64,000 nucleotides of DNA from Paludibacter sp. GTDB lineage: Bacteria; Bacteroidota; Bacteroidia; Bacteroidales; Paludibacteraceae. A program made the position numbers and the translations under genes. A model generated the notes under the pieces. It had not been told where the DNA came from, searched no databases, and saw only the letters and a program-made list of their open reading frames with translations. This document shows, one piece after another, positions 53,694 through 60,701 of this stretch; positions within the stretch are counted from its first letter, which is position 1; each line of letters opens with the position of its first letter. The stretch spans positions 62,001 through 126,000 of the forward strand of contig JAQTUE010000017.1 of the NCBI GenBank assembly GCA_028710415.1, read 5' to 3'.

Positions 53694-54395
53694 TTATCTC
53701 CGGTGTAATCCGCATTCCTTCTGATCTGGATTTTCCCACCACCAGCGTCCGGCACGGATATCCTCACCGGGTTTAATGGCACGGGTACAGGGCTGGCATC
53801 CAATGCTTGGAAATCCCTGGTCCTGAAGTTTATTATAAGGCACCTTGTTTGTTTTGATATACTCCCACACCTGTTCTTCGGTAAAATGAATCAGCGGATT
53901 AAGTTTTATCAGTTGATTTCCTTCGTCCCATTCCACCAGCTGTACTCCCTGGCGGGTAATGGACTGTTCATTCCTCAAGCCGCAAATCCAGACTTCCAGT
54001 CCTTGGAATGCACGCTTCAGGGGATTGAGCTTACGCACCCGGCAACAGGCTTTGCGCTGGTCGATCCCATTGTAGAAAAGGTTGATCCCTTCGGTCTTCA
54101 CCAGCTCCTCCACCTCTTTATAGTCGGGAAACATCACATCCAGATGAATGTCGTATTTAAGATTTGTCTTTTCAATCAGGCTGTACGTTTCAGGAAACAG
54201 GCGTCCGGTATCGAGGGTAAAAATACGCGTAGATTTGTCGATTTTCACGATCAAATCAGTCAGCACCTGGTCCTCAATACTTAGGCTCGAGGACAGTGCT
54301 ATTTTTCCTTTGTATTCAGCCAGAAAATACCGCAGTACCTCTTCGGGGGACTTGCCTTCAGACTGTTTGTTGAGTTGTTCTATATTTTGATTCAT
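53694..54395 (-). CDS. cysH: APS/PAPS reductase, iron-sulfur type
   Basis: A 233-residue CysH protein with the PP-loop-like start (KIALSSSLSIEDQVLTD) and FTLDTGRLFPETY. Two cysteine pairs, KACCRVRK and GCQPCTR, mark the 4Fe-4S group of adenylylsulfate reductases, and the catalytic cysteine lies in ECGLH at the C-terminus. It therefore likely reduces APS directly to sulfite with thioredoxin. This fits the absence of an APS kinase gene here, and a thioredoxin gene lies at 60 kb. An ATG 42 bp upstream would overlap cysN; the chosen start lies 4 bp after the cysN stop. Confidence 0.92.
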   Translation of the reverse strand: MNQNIEQLNKQSEGKSPEEVLRYFLAEYKGKIALSSSLSIEDQVLTDLIVKIDKSTRIFTLDTGRLFPETYSLIEKTNLKYDIHLDVMFPDYKEVEELVKTEGINLFYNGIDQRKACCRVRKLNPLKRAFQGLEVWICGLRNEQSITRQGVQLVEWDEGNQLIKLNPLIHFTEEQVWEYIKTNKVPYNKLQDQGFPSIGCQPCTRAIKPGEDIRAGRWWWENPDQKECGLHRR

Positions 54396-54399
54396 GATA

Positions 54400-55755
54400 T
54401 TAAATAGTAAATGTCTCATCTTCCAGGTCATGCACAATCATACCTGCCCCAACGGTTTCAAAGGTGTTTTCATCAATCAGTACCAGGCTACCTGTAATAC
54501 GGTTTTCTCCATAAGAATCATATTTCAGCGGCTTTAGAGTTTTGATTGTAATATGGGCAATATCATTTACTTTCACCGTTTTATCATCCAGTATATTCTC
54601 CAGGCTGTTGATATTTACCTTGTAATGGACTTCCTTAATCACTGCCCGGGTTTCCTCGGTGGCATGACGAATAATGTATTTACCTCCTACATTAAGGGGT
54701 TTATGATTCAACCAGCAGATCAACAGGGAAACATTGGCACTGACTGTTGGCTTTGGTTCATCCAGCTTAACAAGAATATCCCCGCGGCTAATATCCACAT
54801 TATCTGCCAGGCGGATTGTAACCGACTGTGGTGTATAGGCTATGTCCAATGATTTATCCCCTTCGTCGATGGCTATGATCCTGGATTGAGTATTGGAAGG
54901 CAGGACTTTTACTTCATCACCAACCTTAAAAGTACCTCCCGAAATACGGCCTGCATACCCTCGGTAATCATGAAAATCATCAGTGTGCGGGCGGATAATG
55001 TATTGCACCGGAAAACGTGCCGGCAATTTGGTCTCATCTTTGCGTACCGGCAAAGTCTCGAGCATATGCAACAAGGTATCCCCGGTATACCATGGAGTCT
55101 TTGCGGAAGCATCCACTACATTATCGCCATCACGGGCTGAGATCGGTATAAAGATGACATTCTTAAGTTTCAGGATAGCCGCAATTGCCTCGTATTCTGT
55201 TTTAATATCGTTGTACACGGTTTCTGAGAAATCCACCAGATCCATTTTATTCACCGCCACAATCACATTCGGGATTTGCAATAAGGACGCAATATAGGAA
55301 TGGCGTTTGCTTTGTTCAATGATACCATTGCGGGCATCAATCAGGATTATGGCCACATCAGCGGTAGAAGCACCGGTAACCATGTTCCGGGTATATTCAA
55401 TATGCCCGGGAGTATCGGCAATAATAAATTTACGCTTTGGGGTAGCAAAATAGCGGTAAGCCACATCAATGGTAATACCCTGCTCCCGCTCAGCGCGCAA
55501 GCCATCGGTAAGCAATGCCAGGTTCACTTCTTCACCCCCACCCAGCCTTTTGCTGGCATCTTTCACTGCCTGAAGCTGATCTTCGAAGATGGATTTACTG
55601 TCATACAGCAACCGTCCTATCAGGGTACTCTTTCCATCATCCACACTCCCTGCCGTACTGAAGCGAAGCAGTTCCATATCCAGGTAACCCCCAACTCCGT
55701 CAGTTGACTGAGAACTGGAGATCGTATTGTTTTGTATATTTTTATTTGAAATCAT
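54400..55755 (-). CDS. cysN: Sulfate adenylyltransferase subunit 1 (GTPase)
   Basis: A 451-residue EF-Tu-like GTPase. G1 is AGSVDDGKSTL, the switch II region is DTPGHIEYTRNM and G4 is VNKMDLV, followed by two beta-barrel domains. GTP hydrolysis by CysN drives APS formation by CysD. The protein ends after the barrels without a CysC kinase extension, so PAPS is not made by this gene. It lies between cysD (94 bp upstream) and cysH (4 bp downstream) on one strand. Confidence 0.95.
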   Translation of the reverse strand: MISNKNIQNNTISSSQSTDGVGGYLDMELLRFSTAGSVDDGKSTLIGRLLYDSKSIFEDQLQAVKDASKRLGGGEEVNLALLTDGLRAEREQGITIDVAYRYFATPKRKFIIADTPGHIEYTRNMVTGASTADVAIILIDARNGIIEQSKRHSYIASLLQIPNVIVAVNKMDLVDFSETVYNDIKTEYEAIAAILKLKNVIFIPISARDGDNVVDASAKTPWYTGDTLLHMLETLPVRKDETKLPARFPVQYIIRPHTDDFHDYRGYAGRISGGTFKVGDEVKVLPSNTQSRIIAIDEGDKSLDIAYTPQSVTIRLADNVDISRGDILVKLDEPKPTVSANVSLLICWLNHKPLNVGGKYIIRHATEETRAVIKEVHYKVNINSLENILDDKTVKVNDIAHITIKTLKPLKYDSYGENRITGSLVLIDENTFETVGAGMIVHDLEDETFTI

Positions 55756-55792
55756 AAATCTAATTTTTAATGATAGTACGGCTATATCTTAT

Positions 55793-55840
55793 TCCCCTTT
55801 AGGGGTTCTTATATTCCTCCCCTTTAGGGGTCGGGGGTTC
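55793..55840. repeat. CCCCTTTAGGGG repeats between cysN and cysD
   Basis: Two palindromes CCCCTTTAGGGG spaced by about 20 bp, the second followed by TCGGGGGTT. The core matches that at 43.83 kb. It lies within the operon, so its transcript would form a short hairpin. Confidence 0.7.
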
Positions 55841-55849
55841 TTTCTTCAA

Positions 55850-56755
55850 TCAAAAATATCCCGCTTTCTTCCGGTCTTCCATGGCAGCCTCGGAACGTTT
55901 ATCATCGGACCTGCCACCACGTTCAGTAATCCTGGAACTGGCTATCTCATCAATAATATCCTCGAGTGAATCGGCAGTGGAAAGGGTTAAGCCTGTACAG
56001 GTTATATCGCCAATGGTGCGGCAGCGTACTTTGCGTACTTCAACTTTTTCAGTGGGCTTGCGTGGTATGGCATCCAATGCGGCATACCAGATTCCATCCC
56101 GTTCGAATACTTCCCGGGTGTGGGTATAGTAAAGCGAAGGCAGGGGAATGTTTTCCTGCAAAATATATTGCCAGATATCCATTTCCGTCCAGTTGCTGAT
56201 CGGGAATACCCGGAAGTGCTCACCAAGTTGTTTCTTGCCATTGAAGATATTCCAAAGCTCAGGGCGTTGGTTCTTAGGATCCCACTGGCCAAATTCATCA
56301 CGATGGGAGAAGAAACGTTCTTTGGCACGTGCTTTCTCTTCATCACGACGGGCTCCACCCAATGCCGCATCGAACTTATGCTTTTCAAGCGTATCGAGCA
56401 GGGTTACAGTCTGAAGTTTATTCCGGCTGGCGGAATAGCCTTTCTCTTCCACTGCACGTCCTGTTTCAATGGATTCCTCCACGGAACCTACAATTAAATC
56501 AGCGCCCAGGAGTTTTACCAGTTCATCCCGATAGGTAATGGTTTCTTCAAAATTATGCCCCGTATCGATATGAACGAACGGGAATGGGATGGCAGCAGGA
56601 TAAAAAGCCTTGTAAGCCAGATAGGCCATGACGATGGAATCCTTGCCTCCTGAAAAAAGGAGCACGGGTTTTTCGAACTGGGCTGCCACTTCACGCATGA
56701 TAAAGATGGATTCGGACTCTAATTCTTTCAGATGGGTTAGTTTATAGGAGCTCAT
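55850..56755 (-). CDS. cysD: Sulfate adenylyltransferase subunit 2
   Basis: A 301-residue PP-loop ATP pyrophosphatase. LLFSGGKDSIVMAYLA is the P-loop-like motif, FVHIDTGHNFEET follows and FRVFPISNWTEMDIWQY is the family's C-terminal mark. It makes adenylylsulfate from ATP and sulfate with CysN. It is the first gene of cysDNH. Upstream lie ~160 bp of repeat words and then the shared cys-type promoter, so its leader is long. Confidence 0.96.
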   Translation of the reverse strand: MSSYKLTHLKELESESIFIMREVAAQFEKPVLLFSGGKDSIVMAYLAYKAFYPAAIPFPFVHIDTGHNFEETITYRDELVKLLGADLIVGSVEESIETGRAVEEKGYSASRNKLQTVTLLDTLEKHKFDAALGGARRDEEKARAKERFFSHRDEFGQWDPKNQRPELWNIFNGKKQLGEHFRVFPISNWTEMDIWQYILQENIPLPSLYYTHTREVFERDGIWYAALDAIPRKPTEKVEVRKVRCRTIGDITCTGLTLSTADSLEDIIDEIASSRITERGGRSDDKRSEAAMEDRKKAGYF

Positions 56756-56920
56756 GGTTTGAAGGGTTTGAAGTTTGAAGTTTGAAGTTTGGAGTTTGGG
56801 GTTTGAGGTTTGTCTATCGAATGTTATGGTTAAATCAAATCTACAGCAAATAGTAAATGGTAAATGAAAAAATAGTAAATGGTTTTATGGTAAATGATAA
56901 AATAGTAAATCTATTTAATT
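56756..56920. repeat. TTTGAAG and AAATAGTAAATGG repeats in the cysD leader
   Basis: TTTGAAGTTTGGAGTTTGGGG-type units directly before the cysD start are followed by TAGTAAATGGTAAATG units. Both would lie in the 5' leader of the cysDNH transcript. Confidence 0.75.
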
Positions 56921-56928
56921 TGACAATG

Positions 56929-56986
56929 CAAAATTACGGTATACACTTCTACTACACCATACCGATGAGGGGGTATATTGTATACC
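56929..56986 (-). promoter_or_regulatory. Cys-type promoter and operator of cysDNH
   Basis: On the minus strand the -7 box TAATTTTG (56929-56936) follows 18 bp after GGTATGGTG (56955-56963). After a further 8 bp comes a perfect palindrome with a 3-bp centre, GGTATATTGTATACC (56972-56986). Spacing of all three parts equals that upstream of DUF2061-cysJ, as does the absence of a normal -33 box. Confidence 0.75.
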
Positions 56987-57133
56987 GCTTTTAGGGTATT
57001 TACCTTTGAAACAACAGCAAATCGGTATAATTATGCTGTAATTCCACCAAACATACATGCAGGAATCGACTTGCAAAGACTACCATAATTTAAAAAGGGT
57101 TATGATTCCAAAGAAATATTATTGACTAATAGC

Positions 57134-57164
57134 GAACATATGTTCATAACTATTCGTACCTTTG
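57134..57164 (+). promoter_or_regulatory. Promoter and palindromic site of the DUF134 gene
   Basis: TACCTTTG (57157-57164), followed by CAG, matches the Bacteroidota -7 consensus exactly. A perfect 12-bp palindrome, GAACATATGTTC (57134-57145), sits where the -33 element would be. A repressor bound there would block this promoter. Autoregulation by the DUF134 protein is possible but unproven. Confidence 0.6.
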
Positions 57165-57190
57165 CAGTCACAACTCAACAAACACTTTCC

Positions 57191-57601
57191 ATGGCCCGTC
57201 CAAAACAAGACCGTAAAATATGCAACCCACCCCTGATGCAGGGATTTAAACCTTATGGCATTCCAAGGAATACACTCAGTTCATTATCGTTGCTTTTTGA
57301 TGAATACGAGGTAATCCGTTTGCTGGATTACGAAGGAATGAACCAGGAACAGGCTGCTGAGAAAATGAATGTTTCCCGTCCTACCCTGACCCGAATCTAT
57401 GAGAAAGCCCGCAAAACAATTGCAACTGCTTTTGTGGAAGGTAAAATGATACTGATAGAAGGTGGGAATGTCCAGTTTGAAAAACAGTGGTTTCGTTGCA
57501 AGCGGTGTTTTAAACTGGTAGGCGGACTGGAGAATCATGTACGGTGCAAGGATTGCAAGAACTTCTGCAATGATGAACTGACACCGATAAACAGAATATG
57601 A
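57191..57601 (+). CDS. DUF134 (UPF0251) helix-turn-helix protein
   Basis: A 136-residue protein with the UPF0251 opening (MARPKQDRKICNPPLMQGFKP), a sigma-like helix-turn-helix (EAAEKM-type AAEKMNVSRPTLTRIYEKAR) and a C-terminal cluster of cysteines (FRCKRCF, then VRCKDCKNFC) that may bind metal or an iron-sulfur cluster. It probably regulates transcription. It is followed by a NifX-like gene, a common neighbour of the family. A longer frame starts 69 bp upstream but would begin before the promoter box, so the ATG after it was chosen. Confidence 0.85.
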   Translation: MARPKQDRKICNPPLMQGFKPYGIPRNTLSSLSLLFDEYEVIRLLDYEGMNQEQAAEKMNVSRPTLTRIYEKARKTIATAFVEGKMILIEGGNVQFEKQWFRCKRCFKLVGGLENHVRCKDCKNFCNDELTPINRI

Positions 57602-57669
57602 CTGATTTATTTATCGCTTTCAACAAACAAAATCAAATTTAGGATTAAAACGATATAAACAAAACAAGT

Positions 57670-58047
57670 ATGAAAATTGCTGTCCCTACAAAAGAAAACA
57701 ACCAGGTGGATGCTCATTTTGGGCATTGTGAATTCTACACCGTTTACACCATTTCTGATCTGAACAAGATCCTGACTGAAGAACGCATGGATTCTCCACA
57801 GGGTTGCGGTTGCAAATCAAATATTGCAGGTGAATTCGAGCATGCAGGAGTAAAAACAATGTTAGCCGGTGGAATCGGTGATGGGGCTGTTAATGTACTG
57901 AATGCTCACGGAGTTACTGTAATTCGTAATTGTCAGGGTGATGTAACTGAACTGGTTCAACAATACCTGGATGGCAACGTGAAAGATAGCGGCAGCAATT
58001 GTGCAGCCCATGGACAAGAGGATGGACATGTTTGTAGTCATAATTAA
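57670..58047 (+). CDS. NifX/NifB-type dinitrogenase iron-molybdenum cofactor-binding domain protein
   Basis: A 125-residue protein of the NifX/MTH1175 family: MKIAVPTKENNQVDAHFGHC opens it, then SNIAGEFEHAGVKTMLAGGIG and NVLNAHGVTVIRN follow. The C-terminal tail is rich in His and Cys (CAAHGQEDGHVCSHN). Outside nitrogen fixation such proteins are thought to bind or carry metal or Fe-S clusters. The gene follows the DUF134 gene by 68 bp and precedes the thioesterase by 12 bp, consistent with a transcript. No nif genes are present. Confidence 0.87.
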   Translation: MKIAVPTKENNQVDAHFGHCEFYTVYTISDLNKILTEERMDSPQGCGCKSNIAGEFEHAGVKTMLAGGIGDGAVNVLNAHGVTVIRNCQGDVTELVQQYLDGNVKDSGSNCAAHGQEDGHVCSHN

Positions 58048-58059
58048 AAAGGCAGGAGT

Positions 58060-58470
58060 ATGATTGAACATGAATATAAATTCAGGGTTACCTACCCCGA
58101 TACCGATATAATGGGGACCATGCATCATGCAAATTATGTAAAATATTACGAAGCAGCCCGTTGGGAATTGTTTCGGAGTATTGGAGTTTCGTATAATTCA
58201 GTGGAAGAAGCCGGCGTTATGTGCCCGGTAATTCGCATGAATTTCAGGTTTATAAAAGCGACACGCTACGATGAACAACTCACGGTCATAACGACATTAA
58301 GAACCGTGAAAGGTGTACGAATCTGGTTTGACTATAAGCTTTATAACGAGCAGAACGAATTGATCAATGAAGCCGAAACTGAATTGGCTTTTGTTGGTAA
58401 AGATAATTGGAAACCCTGTGCAGCCCCTGACTTTTTACTTAAAGCCATTCATGCAAACAGTAAAATATAA
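58060..58470 (+). CDS. Hotdog-fold acyl-CoA thioesterase (YbgC/4-hydroxybenzoyl-CoA type)
   Basis: A 136-residue cytoplasmic hotdog protein. The motif YPDTDIMGTMHHANYVKYYEAARWE carries the Asp and the surrounding residues of the 4-hydroxybenzoyl-CoA thioesterase family. Such enzymes hydrolyse acyl-CoA esters; the true acyl group is unknown. It lies between the NifX-like gene and the YeiH-type transporter, with 12 and 14 bp gaps, so it is probably co-transcribed. Confidence 0.87.
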   Translation: MIEHEYKFRVTYPDTDIMGTMHHANYVKYYEAARWELFRSIGVSYNSVEEAGVMCPVIRMNFRFIKATRYDEQLTVITTLRTVKGVRIWFDYKLYNEQNELINEAETELAFVGKDNWKPCAAPDFLLKAIHANSKI

Positions 58471-58484
58471 TTACAATTCAGTAT

Positions 58485-59429
58485 ATGGCATCCAAAAAAC
58501 TCATTACAAAACAAGTACACAGAATCATCTATTTAATTCTGGCAGTAGCTTGTTTAACCCCGTTTATTACTCCGCCAATAGCACTGTTTTTAGGATTGGC
58601 ATTTGCACTTACATTTGGCTCGACGTTTCCATTGTTTAATAAGAATGCTTCAAAATACTTACTGCAGATATCGGTAGTGGGATTGGGATTTGGCATGAAT
58701 TTATCCGATTCAGTCAAAGCAGGGTCCGATGGCATGTTATTTACCCTGTTTTCGGTAGTATCAGTCATGTTCATTGGTATTTTGGCAGGCAAGTGGCTTG
58801 GTGTTGCCAAAGTGCCATCCTATCTGATTGCTTCCGGCACGGCTATTTGTGGCGGGAGTGCCATAGCAGCGGTTGGGCCGATTGCCAAAGCCAACGAAAG
58901 CGAAATGTCGGTATCGCTGGCAACTATATTTGTGCTGAATGCAATAGCCTTGTTCTTATTCCCTGTCCTGGGTCATTGGTTGCATCTTTCACAACACCAG
59001 TTTGGCATGTGGGCCGCCATTGCTATTCACGATACCAGCTCGGTGGTAGGTGCCGGAGCAACTTTTGGGGAAGAAGCCCTGAAGGTAGCAACAACCGTGA
59101 AGCTCACCCGGGCGTTGTGGATCATACCATTGTCTTTATTCACCTCCATTTATTTTAAATCGAAGGGTGATAAAGTAGTCATTCCCTGGTTTATTTTGTT
59201 CTTTATACTGGCCATGGTAATGAACTCATACCTCACAATCCCGGCAAAGATAACCCATGAGATTGTGACTGTTTCCAGGCAAAGCCTGACCATGACACTT
59301 TTCTTTATAGGTGCCGGGTTATCACGGTCAACGATTAAGATGGTCGGTGTAAAACCACTCGTATTGGGTATCATCCTTTGGTTTTTTATTGCCGTAATTA
59401 GCCTGGGCTTTATTTATTTTTTGTATTGA
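58485..59429 (+). CDS. YeiH-family putative sulfate exporter
   Basis: A 314-residue inner-membrane protein with about nine to ten hydrophobic helices. Family marks are SGTAICGGSAIAAVGPI and IHDTSSVVGAGATFGEEAL. YeiH-type (UPF0324) proteins are annotated as putative sulfate or sulfite exporters, although direct transport evidence is limited. Lying a few kilobases from the sulfate-reduction genes, it could relieve sulfite build-up. It follows the thioesterase by 14 bp. Confidence 0.85.
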   Translation: MASKKLITKQVHRIIYLILAVACLTPFITPPIALFLGLAFALTFGSTFPLFNKNASKYLLQISVVGLGFGMNLSDSVKAGSDGMLFTLFSVVSVMFIGILAGKWLGVAKVPSYLIASGTAICGGSAIAAVGPIAKANESEMSVSLATIFVLNAIALFLFPVLGHWLHLSQHQFGMWAAIAIHDTSSVVGAGATFGEEALKVATTVKLTRALWIIPLSLFTSIYFKSKGDKVVIPWFILFFILAMVMNSYLTIPAKITHEIVTVSRQSLTMTLFFIGAGLSRSTIKMVGVKPLVLGIILWFFIAVISLGFIYFLY

Positions 59430-59431
59430 AA

Positions 59432-59529
59432 TTGGTCGAAGGTCAAAGGTCGAAGGTCAAAGGACGAAAGACCTTAGACATTTGACATTAGACATTAGAC
59501 CCTTGACATTAGACATTAGACAAAAGAAC
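59432..59529. repeat. GACATTAGACCC-type repeat
   Basis: Units of GGTCGAAGGTCAAAGG are followed by GACATTAGACATTAGACCC words, filling the gap between the transporter and the phosphatase. The phosphatase start codon lies just beyond. Confidence 0.75.
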
Positions 59530-60153
59530 ATGAACAAACAAAATACTTCCCAAACAATTATTTGCCTGGTTCGCCATGGAGAGACAGACTGGAATACATT
59601 AGGAAAATTACAAGGCACAGAGGATACTGAATTAAACTCTACCGGCCGCGAACAAGCCATTGAAGCAGCCAGCTATTTTGATAAGGAATCGTGGGATATA
59701 GTTGTTTCAAGTCCTTTGAAGCGGGCACTGGAAACAGCACAGATTATTGCAAACAAAATATCAATCCCTGATATCCATATGAATGATGAACTTGTTGAAC
59801 GCAGTTATGGTGATGCAGAAGGGTTATTACCCGAGGAACGTTTACTCCAATTCCCGGATGGTATTGTTCCCGGGCAGGAAGACTTCGAACATTTACGGGA
59901 ACGGGCTATGGCTGCTTTAAATATAATTGCAACTGAATTCATGGGCAAAAAGATCATTGTAGTCTCCCACGGAGGAATCATCTATACCATTTTGTACACC
60001 CTGCTGGGAAGTGCATTCAACAATTTAAAACTCCATCTGAAGAACGGGAGTATTAATAAACTCAGGTTGGAGAACAATACCTGGTCGGTGGAGTTTTATA
60101 ATAAAACGTCCAATGAATTAATCCCGGTTCAGAAGAACCAAAATGAACAATAA
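59530..60153 (+). CDS. Histidine phosphatase (phosphoglycerate-mutase-like) family protein
   Basis: A 207-residue protein with the branch-1 signature LVRHGETDWN (the phospho-acceptor His), SPLKRALETAQ with the catalytic Arg, and VVSHGGIIY (second His). It acts on small phosphomonoesters; the substrate is not known. An in-frame start 48 bp upstream lies in the repeat and adds unrelated residues, so the ATG after the repeat was chosen. It ends 2 bp before the thioredoxin start, so the two are translationally coupled. Confidence 0.87.
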   Translation: MNKQNTSQTIICLVRHGETDWNTLGKLQGTEDTELNSTGREQAIEAASYFDKESWDIVVSSPLKRALETAQIIANKISIPDIHMNDELVERSYGDAEGLLPEERLLQFPDGIVPGQEDFEHLRERAMAALNIIATEFMGKKIIVVSHGGIIYTILYTLLGSAFNNLKLHLKNGSINKLRLENNTWSVEFYNKTSNELIPVQKNQNEQ

Positions 60154-60155
60154 CT

Positions 60156-60455
60156 ATGAAAGGAAAATTTGAAACAATAGTCAATGAAAACAGGCCTGTG
60201 ATCGTTGATTTTCATGCCCTGTGGTGCGGACCGTGCAAAGTACAGTCTCCTATTTTAAAACAGGTAGCCGATGAGTTGGGTGAAAAAGTAAAAGTCATAA
60301 AAATTGATGTGGATCAAAACCAGGAAATAGCCGGGAAGTATCGTATACAGAGCGTCCCGACCCTGATGATCTTTAAGAATGGGGAGGTGAAATATCAGCA
60401 GGCAGGGGTACATACCAAACAACAACTGATGGGTATACTGACGAATATTTTATAA
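60156..60455 (+). CDS. Thioredoxin
   Basis: A 99-residue protein with the thioredoxin active site FHALWCGPCKVQSP (Cys-Gly-Pro-Cys), KIDVDQNQEIAGKY and the cis-proline loop SVPTLMIF. It reduces disulfides and may feed electrons to the APS reductase encoded at 54 kb. It is tightly coupled to the phosphatase gene upstream. Length is normal for the family. Confidence 0.93.
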   Translation: MKGKFETIVNENRPVIVDFHALWCGPCKVQSPILKQVADELGEKVKVIKIDVDQNQEIAGKYRIQSVPTLMIFKNGEVKYQQAGVHTKQQLMGILTNIL

Positions 60456-60477
60456 TCTAGCTTATTGGGTAAAAAAC

Positions 60478-60518
60478 AATCAGGCTGCCGGAAATATTAT
60501 ATTCCTGACAACCTGATT
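60478..60518 (-). terminator. Possible terminator on the minus strand
   Basis: AATCAGG and CCTGATT close an imperfect ~15-bp stem. On the minus strand it is followed by GTTTTTTACCC, while the plus-strand side has no T run. It therefore points towards the small ferredoxin-like frame (60537-60701) as the transcript it ends. Confidence 0.5.
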
Positions 60519-60536
60519 CTTGAAAATGGAAATGAC

Positions 60537-60701
60537 TTATATCTTATATTTCAAACTTCCATTAGGACACGCTGCAACACACTTCAGGCATTTAGAACAG
60601 GAATAACTGCTGCCTGGATTTGATTTTCCTTCTTTGTATAAACTGTATTTAAACAAAAAAATGAAACTAACATCACACAGATTGCTCTCAGCAACTTTCA
60701 T
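60537..60701 (-). pseudogene. Small ferredoxin-like frame, probable gene remnant
   Basis: A 54-codon frame on the minus strand. Its second half reads CSKCLKCVAACPNGSLKYKI, with the 4Fe-4S ligand spacing C-x2-C-x2-C-x3-C-P. The first half is hydrophobic and has no ferredoxin features, and it overlaps the start of the next gene on the other strand. A minus-strand terminator follows. The likely explanation is the 3' end of a former ferredoxin-type gene whose 5' part was lost. A functional one-cluster mini-protein cannot be excluded. Confidence 0.45.

Noticed and set aside
56756-57190. SAM- or cysteine-type riboswitch in the cysD leader
   Set aside because: The leader is made of low-complexity repeats and shows no conserved riboswitch core; regulation is better explained by the promoter palindrome.
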